DNA of 64,000 nucleotides from 1162T-S-0a-05 sp050299435 (GCA_050299435.1 JBNKVX010000001.1:31498-95497); one strand, 5' to 3'; counted from the first letter of the stretch, positions 9,383 through 18,946 are shown. Translations and numbers: made by a program. Notes: a model not told the origin generated them from the letters alone.

Positions 9383-11054
9383 TCAATGCCATGTAGGTTA
9401 AGGATGGATTCTGATGGGCAGATGATGCCATGCAAGCCCCGTCTGTGACAAATAGATTGGGAATATCATGGCATTGGTTGTTAGCGTTGAGAACTGAAGT
9501 TTCAGGGTCCCGTCCCATGCGTGCCGTACCCATTTCATGGATGGCCAAGCCAGGAGGAGCATCGGTAGTCACTTTGTTAATTTCAACAGCACCCACTGCT
9601 TCCAGCGTTTCAGCACATGCGTCCGCCATATCTTCCATCATGGTGAGATCATTTTCACTCCAGCAGCAGTCAATCACAACTTGTGGGATACCCCACTTGT
9701 CTTTGAGGGTCGGATGCAAACTTATATGATTTTCAAATTTTGGTTGCATCTCACCTGAGGCACCAAAATGCATGACCCAGGGGCCAGGTTTGCTCATTCT
9801 TTCTTTGAAGTCCTTACCAAAACTACTGTCGCCCAATCCGTGAACAACAGAATTTCTAAAAGATTTGCCGCGTAGGAAATAACCTCGGGAGTGCCTTTCA
9901 GTTTGTTTACCTAAATTCACATAACGTGGGATGACCGGACCAGTTGGTCGCTGACCACGATAGTAATCATCTTCAAACCCTTCGATAATGCCACTCGCAC
10001 TGGAGTTGTAAATATGATCCATCAGGTAATGACCTAGTACACCTGAGGAGTTGGCAATGCCTGTGGGGAAGCTTGCCGATTTGGAGTTCAACATGATCTG
10101 TGAGGTACTTATGGTTGACGCACATAGAAATATCATCTTTGCTTTGTATTCGCGATTTTCCAGGCTATTTCCATCAACAACATTCACTCCCACCGCTCGA
10201 TTACTTTTCGCATCGTAAATGATGCTGTCTACAACGCTATTGCAAGCAATTTTTAGCTTGTTGGTTTTAATTGCCGCAGGCAGCGTGGAACTTAAAGTAG
10301 AAAAGTAGGCACCGAAAGAGCAACCGCGTTGACACTGGTTTCTCGCCATACATTTTTGTCTACCTTGATCGAGAAAAAACTGTGTCGGTTCGCTCAAATG
10401 TGCACAACGACCTTGCACCATGTAACGATCCTGGTATTTTTTTTCTAAACGAGATTTTGCATATTTTTCTACCGTATTCATTTCGAATGGAGGCAAAAAC
10501 TCGCTGTCCGGCAGTGTTGCAATGCCGTCTTTATTACCAGAGACCCCGATAAATTTTTCAACATAACTGTACCAGGGTTCTATATCTTTGTAACGAATCG
10601 GCCAATCAGTCCCTTCGCCATCCATCAAATTATCAATGAAATCGTGGTCGCTCCATCTGAAAGATTGACGATGCCAGATTAAAGAGCGACCACCGAGTTG
10701 ATGTCCGCGTATCCAGTCAAAATTTGTTCCTGCTTTAGTTTGATAAGGTGCGTCATTGTCGTTCGCAAAAAAATGTTTAGTTGCGTCGTTAAAGGCATAA
10801 CACTTGCGAGCTGTACTGTATTGATCTTCGATAAGCTGCTGTTCAACCTTGCCGCGATGGGGTAAGTCCCACAGTGCTTTACCTTCTCCAACATAATCTT
10901 TTTGATGTGTGACCTCAGGGCCGCGTTCTACCAGAAGCACAGTCAAACCTTGCTCGCACAATTCCTTGGCGACCCAGCCGCCCGAGATGCCTGAACCCAC
11001 AACAATTGCATCGAAGGTTTCAGTCGTTTTCTGGATTAAAAAGGGCTTTATCAT
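9330..11054 (-). CDS. GMC family oxidoreductase (gluconate 2-dehydrogenase flavoprotein-like)
   Basis: 574 residues. An FAD Rossmann motif (VVGSGISGG, residues 18-26) is followed by the GMC substrate domain and the C-terminal catalytic His region (SSAHQNPSLTYMALSARAANF, near His547). Several Cys in CMARNQCQRGC (mid-protein) are typical of the membrane-dehydrogenase branch of the family rather than of soluble oxidases. It follows the gluconate-2-dehydrogenase subunit-3 gene by 12 bases. The pair probably oxidises a sugar or polyol in the periplasm and passes electrons on. The usual third subunit, a multiheme cytochrome c, is absent here. The flavoprotein has no signal of its own and could be exported with its Tat partner. 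Confidence 0.87.
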   Translation of the reverse strand: MIKPFLIQKTTETFDAIVVGSGISGGWVAKELCEQGLTVLLVERGPEVTHQKDYVGEGKALWDLPHRGKVEQQLIEDQYSTARKCYAFNDATKHFFANDNDAPYQTKAGTNFDWIRGHQLGGRSLIWHRQSFRWSDHDFIDNLMDGEGTDWPIRYKDIEPWYSYVEKFIGVSGNKDGIATLPDSEFLPPFEMNTVEKYAKSRLEKKYQDRYMVQGRCAHLSEPTQFFLDQGRQKCMARNQCQRGCSFGAYFSTLSSTLPAAIKTNKLKIACNSVVDSIIYDAKSNRAVGVNVVDGNSLENREYKAKMIFLCASTISTSQIMLNSKSASFPTGIANSSGVLGHYLMDHIYNSSASGIIEGFEDDYYRGQRPTGPVIPRYVNLGKQTERHSRGYFLRGKSFRNSVVHGLGDSSFGKDFKERMSKPGPWVMHFGASGEMQPKFENHISLHPTLKDKWGIPQVVIDCCWSENDLTMMEDMADACAETLEAVGAVEINKVTTDAPPGLAIHEMGTARMGRDPETSVLNANNQCHDIPNLFVTDGACMASSAHQNPSLTYMALSARAANFAAERYKRKEL

Positions 11055-11066
11055 GGGTGTCAGAAA

Positions 11067-11669
11067 TTAATAATGAAATATTGAGAAGGCTTTGCCTTGG
11101 TTATCACTCACTTTAAAATCGCCTTTATAGCCACCGGGGATAGGATCATAGACCAGCGCTTTGCTTGCTCCTTCTTCCGAGGTGTAATAAGCCATGACGA
11201 TTAATGCTTTCAACTGGATAAAAAATTGCTTGTCTACGTCTTTGTAGGGGGTGCTACCTTTCGCAAGCGCTTCGGTACATTTCAAACGTTTGTTTTGATT
11301 CAGGGCTTCAAAAGGTTTGTTAGTGTCTGCTTTAGTTAGTATGCAAAAGCGATCTAGTTGGTTAATAAACTTAGCGGCGTCTGCGCGGTCGCTGCAGAAT
11401 GCAAGTTCATTATCAATTACTCCGTGAACATCTACTTCGCTTGCACTTGCGGTATCAGTCTTTGGAATAATGATATCAGATATTGCCGCCAAGGCTTTCA
11501 TTTGCGCAAGCGATAGAATTTTGCCCGCTTTTATAGTGCCGCCTTTATTACGCGACAGCGAAGCGAAATCGCCAGCCAGAACTGATGGTGATAACAAACT
11601 GCCACATACAGCAGTTAATGTAATTAGAAATTCTCGACGGGAGGAGTCGAAGAGATTATTTTTGTTCAC
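11067..11669 (-). CDS. Gluconate 2-dehydrogenase subunit 3 family protein, Tat-exported
   Basis: 200 residues from the GTG at 11669, chosen because GGAGAAGG lies just upstream; an in-frame TTG at 11705 has no ribosome site. The N-terminus is a twin-arginine signal (SRREFLITLTAVCGSLL, cleavage near SVLA). The rest matches the small subunit that accompanies GMC dehydrogenases: ISDIIIPKTDTASASEVDVHG, then MAYYTSEEGA and DPIPGGYKGDF. It probably acts as the export chaperone and assembly partner that carries the flavoprotein through the Tat system. The GMC gene follows 12 bases downstream in the same operon. Confidence 0.85.
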   Translation of the reverse strand: MNKNNLFDSSRREFLITLTAVCGSLLSPSVLAGDFASLSRNKGGTIKAGKILSLAQMKALAAISDIIIPKTDTASASEVDVHGVIDNELAFCSDRADAAKFINQLDRFCILTKADTNKPFEALNQNKRLKCTEALAKGSTPYKDVDKQFFIQLKALIVMAYYTSEEGASKALVYDPIPGGYKGDFKVSDNQGKAFSIFHY

Positions 11670-11891
11670 ATCCTTCTCCAGTTTTACTCCACAGCGCAAA
11701 GCCAAGCGCGCATTCTAGACCGACTAAATACAATGTACAAACCGGATTGAGGAAGTGTTAGGCATATTTGACATAAATTAATATTAGATAGTGGAAAAGC
11801 GAGAGAATTCGAGAAATCAGCATGTGTTACTGAGCGTTTTTGGCCACAGCAAGATATATAAAGTCAATGTGTATTAGGGCAGCATAGCTAA

Positions 11892-11915
11892 GTACACCGG
11901 CCTCGAGGACCGGTA
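11892..11915. terminator. GC-rich hairpin downstream of the xylanase gene
   Basis: ACCGG and CCGGT arms (extended by GTAC/TAC with one bulge) surround a CCTCGAGG core 27 bases after the GH10 stop. There is no T run, so it is a weak terminator or mRNA-stabilising hairpin. The rest of the 272-base gap between the xylanase and subunit-3 genes shows no clear gene. Confidence 0.4.
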
Positions 11916-11941
11916 CATACAAGTAGGTTGATTAACTAAAA

Positions 11942-13081
11942 TTAGGAGCGCAGTTTCTTCACTGCATAATAAGCAGGTTTGGGCTTATACGAACGGTCAA
12001 ACATCAGCGGATAGTTGGTTCGTCCGCGCACAGGGAAATCATTTTTCCACGATTCAATATCGCCAGTTCCCCAAAAAGTAACGCGATCAATTTTATCGCG
12101 GTGTTTCAAAAACAATTTGAAAATCTCTACATAGCGCGCAGTGAGTTTATCCTGCATCTCTTGAGGTAGCCCTTCTGGCCAAGGGTTGAGCTGCTCGGAA
12201 TATTCAAAGTTTTTGGAAATTTCCGCACCGAAAAATTTCCAGGCATTAGGTAGCACATCGACATCCAATTCGGTGATGTGCACTCGCATACCCGTTTTGG
12301 CATAGGCCACAATGCTGTCTTCAAATTCCTTCAGATCAGGGTAGCCCAAACCAATATGTCCTTGCATGCCTACACCACTGATAGGCAATCCACGTTTTTT
12401 AGCGCCTTCAATCCAATTGACAAGGAATTCGCGTTTCCCGGGTTTGTGCATGTTGTAATCGTTGTATAGCAGTCGCGCTTTGGGGTCGACATCATGCGCC
12501 AGTCGGAAAGCCAGATCCATAAAGTCTTCGCCAATGATCTTATACCAAGGGCTGAGGCGCCATCCTTTGTCTTCGTCGATGGACTCATTGACTACATCCC
12601 AGGCCCAAAATTTTTCTTTGTAACGCCCAACCAGAGTGCTGATATGATCTTGCATGCGTTTGATCATGGTGGCGCGGTCAACAAAATTGCCTTTTTTATC
12701 TGTAAAGCCACCTTCGCCCATCTGCGAATGCCAAACCAGAACGTGGCCCACCAGTTTCATGTCGTGCTTCAGGCCGAAATCCACAAACTTATCGGGAATG
12801 TCAAAATTCCATTTGTCGTGCTTGGGGTGCACGCGTTCCCACTTCATTTCGTTTTCCATGGTCATGGAATTAAATTCTTTTGCCAGCAGGGAAAGAAATT
12901 CCGGGCGCGCTTCTTCCATGTTTTTCTTGCTCATGATCGAACCGATCAGAAAGTCATCTTTAAAGCTGTCCTTGAGTCCTGTGGTATTTAGGGCTTCAGC
13001 AAGGGCTCTTTGTTGGGCAAAAAATAGGGCGGTGCTCAATGCACTGGTTTTTGCGATAAATTGTCGACGTGTGATGCTCAT
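11942..13081 (-). CDS. GH10 endo-1,4-beta-xylanase
   Basis: Hydrolyses internal beta-1,4 bonds of xylan with retention. 379 residues from ATG 13081; an ATG five codons upstream is possible but has a poorer ribosome site. The N-terminus is Tat-like (SITRRQFIAKTSALS, then cleavage near QQRALA). One GH10 barrel follows, with no binding module. The acid/base Glu is in WDVVNES (E166) and the nucleophile in HITELDVDV (E271). Substrate-binding signatures GHVLVWHSQ and LYNDYN are intact. Its start lies just past the end of the GH9 gene, so both are probably on one mRNA with GH9 first. The CE2 esterase diverges from the same region, supporting joint xylan breakdown. Confidence 0.95.
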   Translation of the reverse strand: MSITRRQFIAKTSALSTALFFAQQRALAEALNTTGLKDSFKDDFLIGSIMSKKNMEEARPEFLSLLAKEFNSMTMENEMKWERVHPKHDKWNFDIPDKFVDFGLKHDMKLVGHVLVWHSQMGEGGFTDKKGNFVDRATMIKRMQDHISTLVGRYKEKFWAWDVVNESIDEDKGWRLSPWYKIIGEDFMDLAFRLAHDVDPKARLLYNDYNMHKPGKREFLVNWIEGAKKRGLPISGVGMQGHIGLGYPDLKEFEDSIVAYAKTGMRVHITELDVDVLPNAWKFFGAEISKNFEYSEQLNPWPEGLPQEMQDKLTARYVEIFKLFLKHRDKIDRVTFWGTGDIESWKNDFPVRGRTNYPLMFDRSYKPKPAYYAVKKLRS

Positions 13082-13085
13082 TAAT

Positions 13086-15587
13086 TCATTTCCCATTGAG
13101 TAAAGTTTCGACGGCGTGGGCCAGGAAAATATAGCTTGCGCCTAAGTTGATTACATATTCGTTTTCACCCCATAGAAAGGGCCAGTCTTCCTTATTCTCA
13201 GGAAAATCCGGTTTAAGAATTAACACTCCGGGGACAATCCCGCCTGCAATAAATGAAAAATCCGCACGGTTCATTCCGTAGGCGACAGTTTTGGAGTGAA
13301 CGCCTACGCCAGATACAAAGGATATTGATCCACCTGGGTGTGTCCCTAAAATATAGTTCAAGCCACGAAAGACATCTTCCTTTTCAATAAGATCTGGGAA
13401 ATACAGGTGCAAGTAGTAATTCGTGGTTGCCATTCCAATAACCGCACCGTTACCAGCCCAGCCGCCTTCGGTGATAAGCACGCCAAAGGGGTTCTGATTT
13501 TTAATGTTTTCAATGGCTGCTTTGTGTTTTACCGTTAATTCACGGATTTTTTCTTTGTAGGAGGCATCCATATAGGGCAGGGCACGTGCCGCCAGCGTCG
13601 CGGTGAAGGCAAAACTCTTTTCGATATCAGCTAAGTGTTCCAGCAAAACCGTCTTGTATTGTTTATCGCCGGTGGTGCTGAGTAATTCAAGCGCTGCAGT
13701 TATTTTTTCGATTACCAGGGGGCCACCGGTTGTATTGCCGTGCATGAATATCAGGGGATCCCGGTTTTGTTCTTTTTGCCAAGCCCTTATGGCTGTGTCC
13801 AGGCACTCTTGCGCGAGTTTGTCGTTATATCCCTTTAAGGCTCGGCTCGCGGCAGCAAGCGCGGCGATTGAACCGTAATTGAGGGCCGTTGTTTCTGTTG
13901 TGAATGCCCAGCGATCATCGAACTTACCGCTTTCTACGCCATTACTTTCCAGTTCCTTCAGGTCCGGGTTGTAGATCAGGTTGTCCGTCATGGTGAGACC
14001 GTCACCGAGGTGAGTGTATTGGCTGAGATCGGGCACAATAATACCTGGGATGGCATGCCCAACAGCGCGAAACTGGGCAATAAGCGCAAGCGTCCCATGT
14101 TCTATTTGTTGAAGAATATCTGGCTTGCCATCAGGAACATGCAGGTCCACAAATTTAGCGGGATAGTCGACCAGGGTATTGTCTCTCAGAGGTCGAAAGT
14201 TTTCCCATACCTCGACCAGGCCTTGCACCGCACGGTATTGGCTTTGAGTGCGAATGTCGTAGTCCCCGGCATCGTACCAACCGCCGATGTTCAGCCCGGG
14301 AATATGTTCGCCGGGTTTATAGGCTGTATCGCTTGTCGGCCCCTGAGCATAAAGATCAAAGTGTTCGTGATTCACCGGCGCTTGCAGTGCGTCATCCAGG
14401 TGTGATGCGCCATGCCAAACACGATAGGCTTCGTTAACAAGCACGTGATCCATTTGTACCGGGAAAAATATATCCAGAGTGGGCTGCCACGCAGCTTGGT
14501 ATAGATGGTCTGCAATTTGAAATGGATGACCGGAGTACTTGCCAAAGTGGATTTGATAAATGCCCGGTTTTTTAACTTCAGAAAAGTCGAAGCTTAAATA
14601 GTCGTAACGCTTATAGCGGCCCCAATATTTACCTTCCGCTTTTTTGACCAGTTTGTGTTTGCCATTTTGGTCAATGCGGAACAGCTTGATGGTTTTATCA
14701 AAATTAGGACTTTTTAAACTCAATTTGTCCAATTCAACAAAAGCCTGTTTTTTTTGCTTTGGATGGTAACCTAGTTGAGAGTGACTGATAACCGGCTCTC
14801 TAAGCCACGATGGAACGGTGTTGGCGTGCAGGCTCCATTTTAAAACTGTGCCTTTTTTATTCGCCGGCAATAATTCACGCACAACAAACCAGCCATTTTG
14901 CGCTTTGCCGCGTCCATCAAATAAAGCGAGCTGGCCGGAGTTGCTATGTATGCTTATGCGCTTTTCTTCTTGTGTCGGTGCGAGAGTGAGTCGTTTGGCT
15001 GTGGCTAAGGGGCTTGGGGCCTGGACGCCATTTTGTTCTTTTGGGCCACTGGGATAGCGAGGGAAATAGCCAGGTTTATTGTCAGCAATGAAGGTTGATT
15101 CAAAATAGCGTGCGGGTAGAAATTCAAGATTGAATCCGGCTTTCCCTTCCAGTGGCTTCGGAAGGGCTTGCGGCAGGATGACTTCAATGAGTAATTTTTC
15201 ACCTTCGGCAGTGGCGCGAATGGAGTAGGCAAAGTTGTCGTTGGGATAGCGAAGAAAAGCTTCAATCGATTGTTTTTCTCTATCGACTTTGCGCTCGACA
15301 AATTCGGGAATCGCATCCCACTGTTCGGGGGTGCTATGTAAACGCACATCGCCATTGGTGGCAGTACGCACACCATGATGAATCAGTTCAATGCCACTGA
15401 TTTTTGAATCGCTAAAGAGCCCGTTATACCAATTGCTAAATACAAAAGCGTTGACTCCCTGTTTTTCAAAATATTCCTGGTCATTGAGTTTTAAAGGTGT
15501 CTCCTTATTTTTGGCGAGTACCCAATTAGCGCTAAAAGCTAATAATAGAAGAAGTGAAAGGGTACACAAGCGCTTATGAATTATCAT
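13086..15587 (-). CDS. GH9 glycoside hydrolase with N-terminal Ig-like domain and an extra N-terminal domain
   Basis: 833 residues: signal peptide (LSLLLLLAFSANWVLA), an extra domain of ~230 residues (~30-260) that I do not recognise, a CelD_N Ig-like domain (~265-358, starting ISHSQLGYHPKQKKQAF) and an (alpha/alpha)6 GH9 domain (~365-830). The catalytic Asp cluster is WYDAGDYD (D439, D442) and the general acid is Glu810 in GENEYVINLGAS. GH9 enzymes are inverting endo- or exo-beta-1,4-glucanases or cellodextrinases; some act on glucosaminides or xyloglucan. It is first in an operon with the GH10 xylanase and diverges from the CE2 esterase. There is no CBM, so soluble oligosaccharides are a likely substrate, but specificity is inferred. 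Confidence 0.9.
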   Translation of the reverse strand: MIIHKRLCTLSLLLLLAFSANWVLAKNKETPLKLNDQEYFEKQGVNAFVFSNWYNGLFSDSKISGIELIHHGVRTATNGDVRLHSTPEQWDAIPEFVERKVDREKQSIEAFLRYPNDNFAYSIRATAEGEKLLIEVILPQALPKPLEGKAGFNLEFLPARYFESTFIADNKPGYFPRYPSGPKEQNGVQAPSPLATAKRLTLAPTQEEKRISIHSNSGQLALFDGRGKAQNGWFVVRELLPANKKGTVLKWSLHANTVPSWLREPVISHSQLGYHPKQKKQAFVELDKLSLKSPNFDKTIKLFRIDQNGKHKLVKKAEGKYWGRYKRYDYLSFDFSEVKKPGIYQIHFGKYSGHPFQIADHLYQAAWQPTLDIFFPVQMDHVLVNEAYRVWHGASHLDDALQAPVNHEHFDLYAQGPTSDTAYKPGEHIPGLNIGGWYDAGDYDIRTQSQYRAVQGLVEVWENFRPLRDNTLVDYPAKFVDLHVPDGKPDILQQIEHGTLALIAQFRAVGHAIPGIIVPDLSQYTHLGDGLTMTDNLIYNPDLKELESNGVESGKFDDRWAFTTETTALNYGSIAALAAASRALKGYNDKLAQECLDTAIRAWQKEQNRDPLIFMHGNTTGGPLVIEKITAALELLSTTGDKQYKTVLLEHLADIEKSFAFTATLAARALPYMDASYKEKIRELTVKHKAAIENIKNQNPFGVLITEGGWAGNGAVIGMATTNYYLHLYFPDLIEKEDVFRGLNYILGTHPGGSISFVSGVGVHSKTVAYGMNRADFSFIAGGIVPGVLILKPDFPENKEDWPFLWGENEYVINLGASYIFLAHAVETLLNGK

Positions 15588-15708
15588 TGTTTGAACTCGG
15601 GAGATTTAATTTATAATGTTTCTGAACTGCCTTAGTCTACCCAGTATTAAGTATAATTATGGTTAAAATGACTATAAACCCATTAATGAGCCGTTTCGGT
15701 AAATTTAT

Positions 15709-16788
15709 ATGAATAAGAATAGCGGTACATTTCTTTACAGGCGCTTAAGTTTGATGTTTTCTATTTTAATTTTATCGTCCTCGATTTTGGTTGGATGTGG
15801 CAAGAACGACGAAAGCGCACCAGCCGAGCAGCAAGTTTATTTATCCGGGAGAATAGATAAAAGCGACGAAAATTCTCCGGTAATCATTTGGCAGGGCACT
15901 CAGATTGAATTTTCTGTGCGAGGCGCTGATTACGTCGATTTGTTGTTCTCTAGAAAATCTGGACAGGTCTATTTCAATTTGTACATCGGAGATAAATTAG
16001 AATTATTTATCCCCGAACAAGGCGCAAATAGAATTGAGCTACCAGATAGTGTTACGGCCACTCATATAAAATTGATTAAACGCAATGAAGCATCAAGTGG
16101 GAGCATCGCTTTTGATGGTATTGATTTGCCCAAAGGGGGGAGAACCAATGATATCCCGGATACGGGTGATCGCTTAAAGTTTTTGTTTTTTGGTGATTCG
16201 ATTACCGCCGGAGCCTGCAATGAAGATGGCTCGGAAGATCAATGGGAAGATATGAGTACACACAATGCCTTGAGAAGTTATGCGGCTTTAACGGCAGAAA
16301 ATTTTTCTGCGGAGTACCAAAATATATCTGTGAGCGGAATGGGAATTTCTGTGGGTTACACCGAATCCAAATTTCCGGAGACCTGGAATAAACTTTATCC
16401 CTATGGTGATTCAATTGTTGCCGATCTCAGTGAATTTCAACCCGATTTTGTTTTTATCAATCTGGGGGAAAATGATGATTCCTGGAGCACCAACCGCGGC
16501 ACACAATTTCCACTGGACTATATAAATCGCTATATCGCAATGGTTAAGGCCATGCGCAAGGCCTATCCTGATGCCCATTTTGTAATATTGCGCGGTGGTA
16601 TGTACGGTGGTAAAAAAAGTCAGAGGCTCATTGAGCCATGGAAAAAGGTCGTCGAATCATTGGAAGAACAAGACAGTAATTTGAGCCACTATGTTTTTCG
16701 GCATTGGAGCAGTTTGCATCCCCGTGTTAAAGATCATGAGCGCATGGCTGCTGAACTCAGTGCCTGGTTAGAAAAACGCATTCAATAA
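15709..16788 (+). CDS. CE2 family acetylxylan esterase, lipoprotein
   Basis: 359 residues. The lipoprotein signal ends SSSILVGC with lipid-anchor Cys30. An N-terminal beta-sandwich domain (~40-145, YLSGRIDKSD to FDGIDLPKGGR) is followed by an SGNH hydrolase domain. Visible blocks are FFGDSITAG (nucleophile Ser164), NLGENDDSW and SLHPRVKDHERMA (His337). This domain order is that of CE2 esterases, which remove acetyl groups from xylan or other polysaccharides using a Ser-His dyad. It is divergently placed from the GH9-GH10 operon, so its product would expose the backbone to the xylanase. Anchoring to a membrane places deacetylation at the cell surface or in the periplasm. Confidence 0.88.
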   Translation: MNKNSGTFLYRRLSLMFSILILSSSILVGCGKNDESAPAEQQVYLSGRIDKSDENSPVIIWQGTQIEFSVRGADYVDLLFSRKSGQVYFNLYIGDKLELFIPEQGANRIELPDSVTATHIKLIKRNEASSGSIAFDGIDLPKGGRTNDIPDTGDRLKFLFFGDSITAGACNEDGSEDQWEDMSTHNALRSYAALTAENFSAEYQNISVSGMGISVGYTESKFPETWNKLYPYGDSIVADLSEFQPDFVFINLGENDDSWSTNRGTQFPLDYINRYIAMVKAMRKAYPDAHFVILRGGMYGGKKSQRLIEPWKKVVESLEEQDSNLSHYVFRHWSSLHPRVKDHERMAAELSAWLEKRIQ

Positions 16789-16795
16789 TCCACTT

Positions 16796-16809
16796 TAGGC
16801 TGACGCCTA
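16796..16809. terminator. Short hairpin between convergent genes
   Basis: TAGGC-TGAC-GCCTA lies exactly between the CE2 and ygiQ stops. The stem is only five pairs and the T tract is short, so termination here would be weak. Confidence 0.3.
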
Positions 16810-16810
16810 T

Positions 16811-18946
16811 TTACGATTTGGGAATTGGACGGCGCTTGCTGCCTCGCGCGGGTCGACTTACCTGAGTCTGATGTCGGGCTTTGAATTTTTGTTGCTTGTT
16901 TTCTGGAGGAACCAGGTGAGACTTGCCTTCACCGATTAAATCTGTGCGCCCCATATTGCTTAACGCTTCTCGCAGTAAGTCCCAACTTCGCGGATCATGA
17001 TACCGCAAAAATGCCTTTTGAATGCGACGTTGTTTTTCATCTTTGGGCGTGTAAATTTTTTCCGATTTGTAACGCAAGGGTTTTAGGGGATTGCGGTCGG
17101 AGTGATACATCGCAGTGGCAAGTGACATCGGAGAAGGATAAAAAGTCTGTACCTGGTCAACATTAAAGTTATTGCGTTTAAGCCACAAAGCCAAGTTCAT
17201 CATATCTTCATCGGTGCAGCCAGGATGAGCAGCAATAAAGTAAGGGATGAGATATTGTTTTTTCCCCGCTTCTTTGGAGTATTTTTTAAACATCTTTTCA
17301 AAGCGGTCATAGCTTCCCATGCCGGGCTTCATCATCATATCCAAAGTGGCTGACTCACTGTGTTCGGGTGCAATTTTTAAATAGCCACCAACGTGGTGAG
17401 TCACCAATTCTTTTACATACTCTGGATCCTCTACGGCGAGGTCATAACGCAAACCGGATGCAATAGAAACAGTGTGCACACCTTCAATAGCCCGCGCTTT
17501 TCTATAAAGTTGAGTGGTCGGACTGTGATCGGTATTTAAATTGACGCAGATTTCGGGGTAAACACAACTGAGTTTTCGGCAAGAGGCCTGAATTTTTGGG
17601 TCCTTGCAATTAAGCGTATACATATTGGAAGTTGGGCCACCTAAATCCGAGATCGCCCCGGTAAATCCTGGGACTTTTTCTTTGATGTCTTCGATTTCTT
17701 TTAAAATGGATTCGTGTGAACGACTCTGAATGACGCGACCTTCGTGTTCGGTTATCGAACAAAAAGTACAGCCGCCAAAACAACCGCGCATAATGTTCAC
17801 CGAAGTTTTAATCATGTCGTAAGCAGGAATACGTATTCCCTTGTATTTTGGGTGCGGTACACGTTGATAGGGGAAACCAAACACATAATCCATTTCCTCT
17901 GTTTCCAGAGGAATAGGTGGAGGATTAACCCACACTTCTTTAGGGCCGTGTTTCTGCACAAGCGCTCGTGCATTTTGAGGGTTGGCTTCCTGGTGCAAAA
18001 TCCGTGATGCATGTGCATAGAGCGCGGAATCTTTGGAGACTTTTTCAAATGAAGGTAGGCGAATACACGTGCGCTCAGGATCGAGGTTTTTTTCCTGGCG
18101 TCTCAATGGCAGCGGCACAATGCGCACGACTTGAATTTCGTTATCCTTGCCTGGTGTTACATCCTTTGAGGTTTGTCCGGGCTGATATTCGTAGGGATTG
18201 GGTATAGCATCAAGTTTACCGGGCCAATCTATGCGCGTGGAATCCAGTTCTGTGTAGCCGCCTGGCACGTGGTCGCGTATTAAAGTCGTGCCGCGCAAAT
18301 CTACTATGTGCTTGATGTCTTCGCCCTGTGCAAGACGGTGGGTGAGTTCTATCAATGCTCGCTCGGCATTGCCATAAAGTAAAATATCGGCTGCCGCATC
18401 AATCAGAATGGAGCGTCTGACTTCTTTGCTCCAGTAATCGTACTGAGCAATTCGTCGCAAACTCGCTTCGATACCGCCAATAACGACGGGCACGTCTTTC
18501 CAGGCTTCGCGACATTTTTGGCTGTAAACAATCACGGCCCTGTCTGGTCTCTTGCCAGCATCGCCATTGGGGGTGTAGGCATCGTCGTTTCGCACTTTCA
18601 AATCTGCGGTGTAATGATTGATGAGCGAATCCATGTTGCCGGCAGTGATACCAAAATACAGATTGGGTTTGCCAAGTGCTGTAAAAGCATCGGTGTTGCG
18701 CCAGTTGGGCTGATCGATGATGCCAACCCTAAACCCTTGGGCTTCCAGCAAGCGTCCCATAACAGCCATTCCAAAACTGGGATGATCAATATAAGCATCA
18801 CCTGTAACCAGAATTACATCACAGCTATCCCAGCCCAAGACGTCCATTTCCTCGCGACTGGTGGGCAGAAATGGCGCAATGCCGAAGCACTCCGCCCAGT
18901 AGAGGGGGTAGGAATTGAGTAGACGCGCTTTTTTAACCGCAATCAT
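16811..18946 (-). CDS. ygiQ: YgiQ family radical SAM protein
   Basis: 711 residues, close to the family length. An N-terminal B12-binding-like region (DVILVTGDAYIDHPSFG, GIIDQPNW) precedes a radical SAM core with the cluster motif CFGGCTFCSI. Conserved family text follows (GHEGRVIQSRS-like, ISDLGGPTSNMY, IAPEHSE, GTHPGC-like AAHPGCTDEDM), and the C-terminal region ends in a basic tail (ARGSKRRPIPKS). The biochemical role of YgiQ is not established; UPF0313 members are widely conserved. It is monocistronic, divergent from xdhC and convergent with the CE2 gene. Confidence 0.93.
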   Translation of the reverse strand: MIAVKKARLLNSYPLYWAECFGIAPFLPTSREEMDVLGWDSCDVILVTGDAYIDHPSFGMAVMGRLLEAQGFRVGIIDQPNWRNTDAFTALGKPNLYFGITAGNMDSLINHYTADLKVRNDDAYTPNGDAGKRPDRAVIVYSQKCREAWKDVPVVIGGIEASLRRIAQYDYWSKEVRRSILIDAAADILLYGNAERALIELTHRLAQGEDIKHIVDLRGTTLIRDHVPGGYTELDSTRIDWPGKLDAIPNPYEYQPGQTSKDVTPGKDNEIQVVRIVPLPLRRQEKNLDPERTCIRLPSFEKVSKDSALYAHASRILHQEANPQNARALVQKHGPKEVWVNPPPIPLETEEMDYVFGFPYQRVPHPKYKGIRIPAYDMIKTSVNIMRGCFGGCTFCSITEHEGRVIQSRSHESILKEIEDIKEKVPGFTGAISDLGGPTSNMYTLNCKDPKIQASCRKLSCVYPEICVNLNTDHSPTTQLYRKARAIEGVHTVSIASGLRYDLAVEDPEYVKELVTHHVGGYLKIAPEHSESATLDMMMKPGMGSYDRFEKMFKKYSKEAGKKQYLIPYFIAAHPGCTDEDMMNLALWLKRNNFNVDQVQTFYPSPMSLATAMYHSDRNPLKPLRYKSEKIYTPKDEKQRRIQKAFLRYHDPRSWDLLREALSNMGRTDLIGEGKSHLVPPENKQQKFKARHQTQVSRPARGSKRRPIPKS

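Noticed and set aside
12494..12991. 165-codon frame on + opposite the GH10 gene
   Set aside because: Antisense to well-conserved catalytic sequence; a codon-bias shadow.
18518..18922. 134-codon frame on + inside ygiQ
   Set aside because: Lies wholly opposite a conserved radical SAM gene and has no family features.
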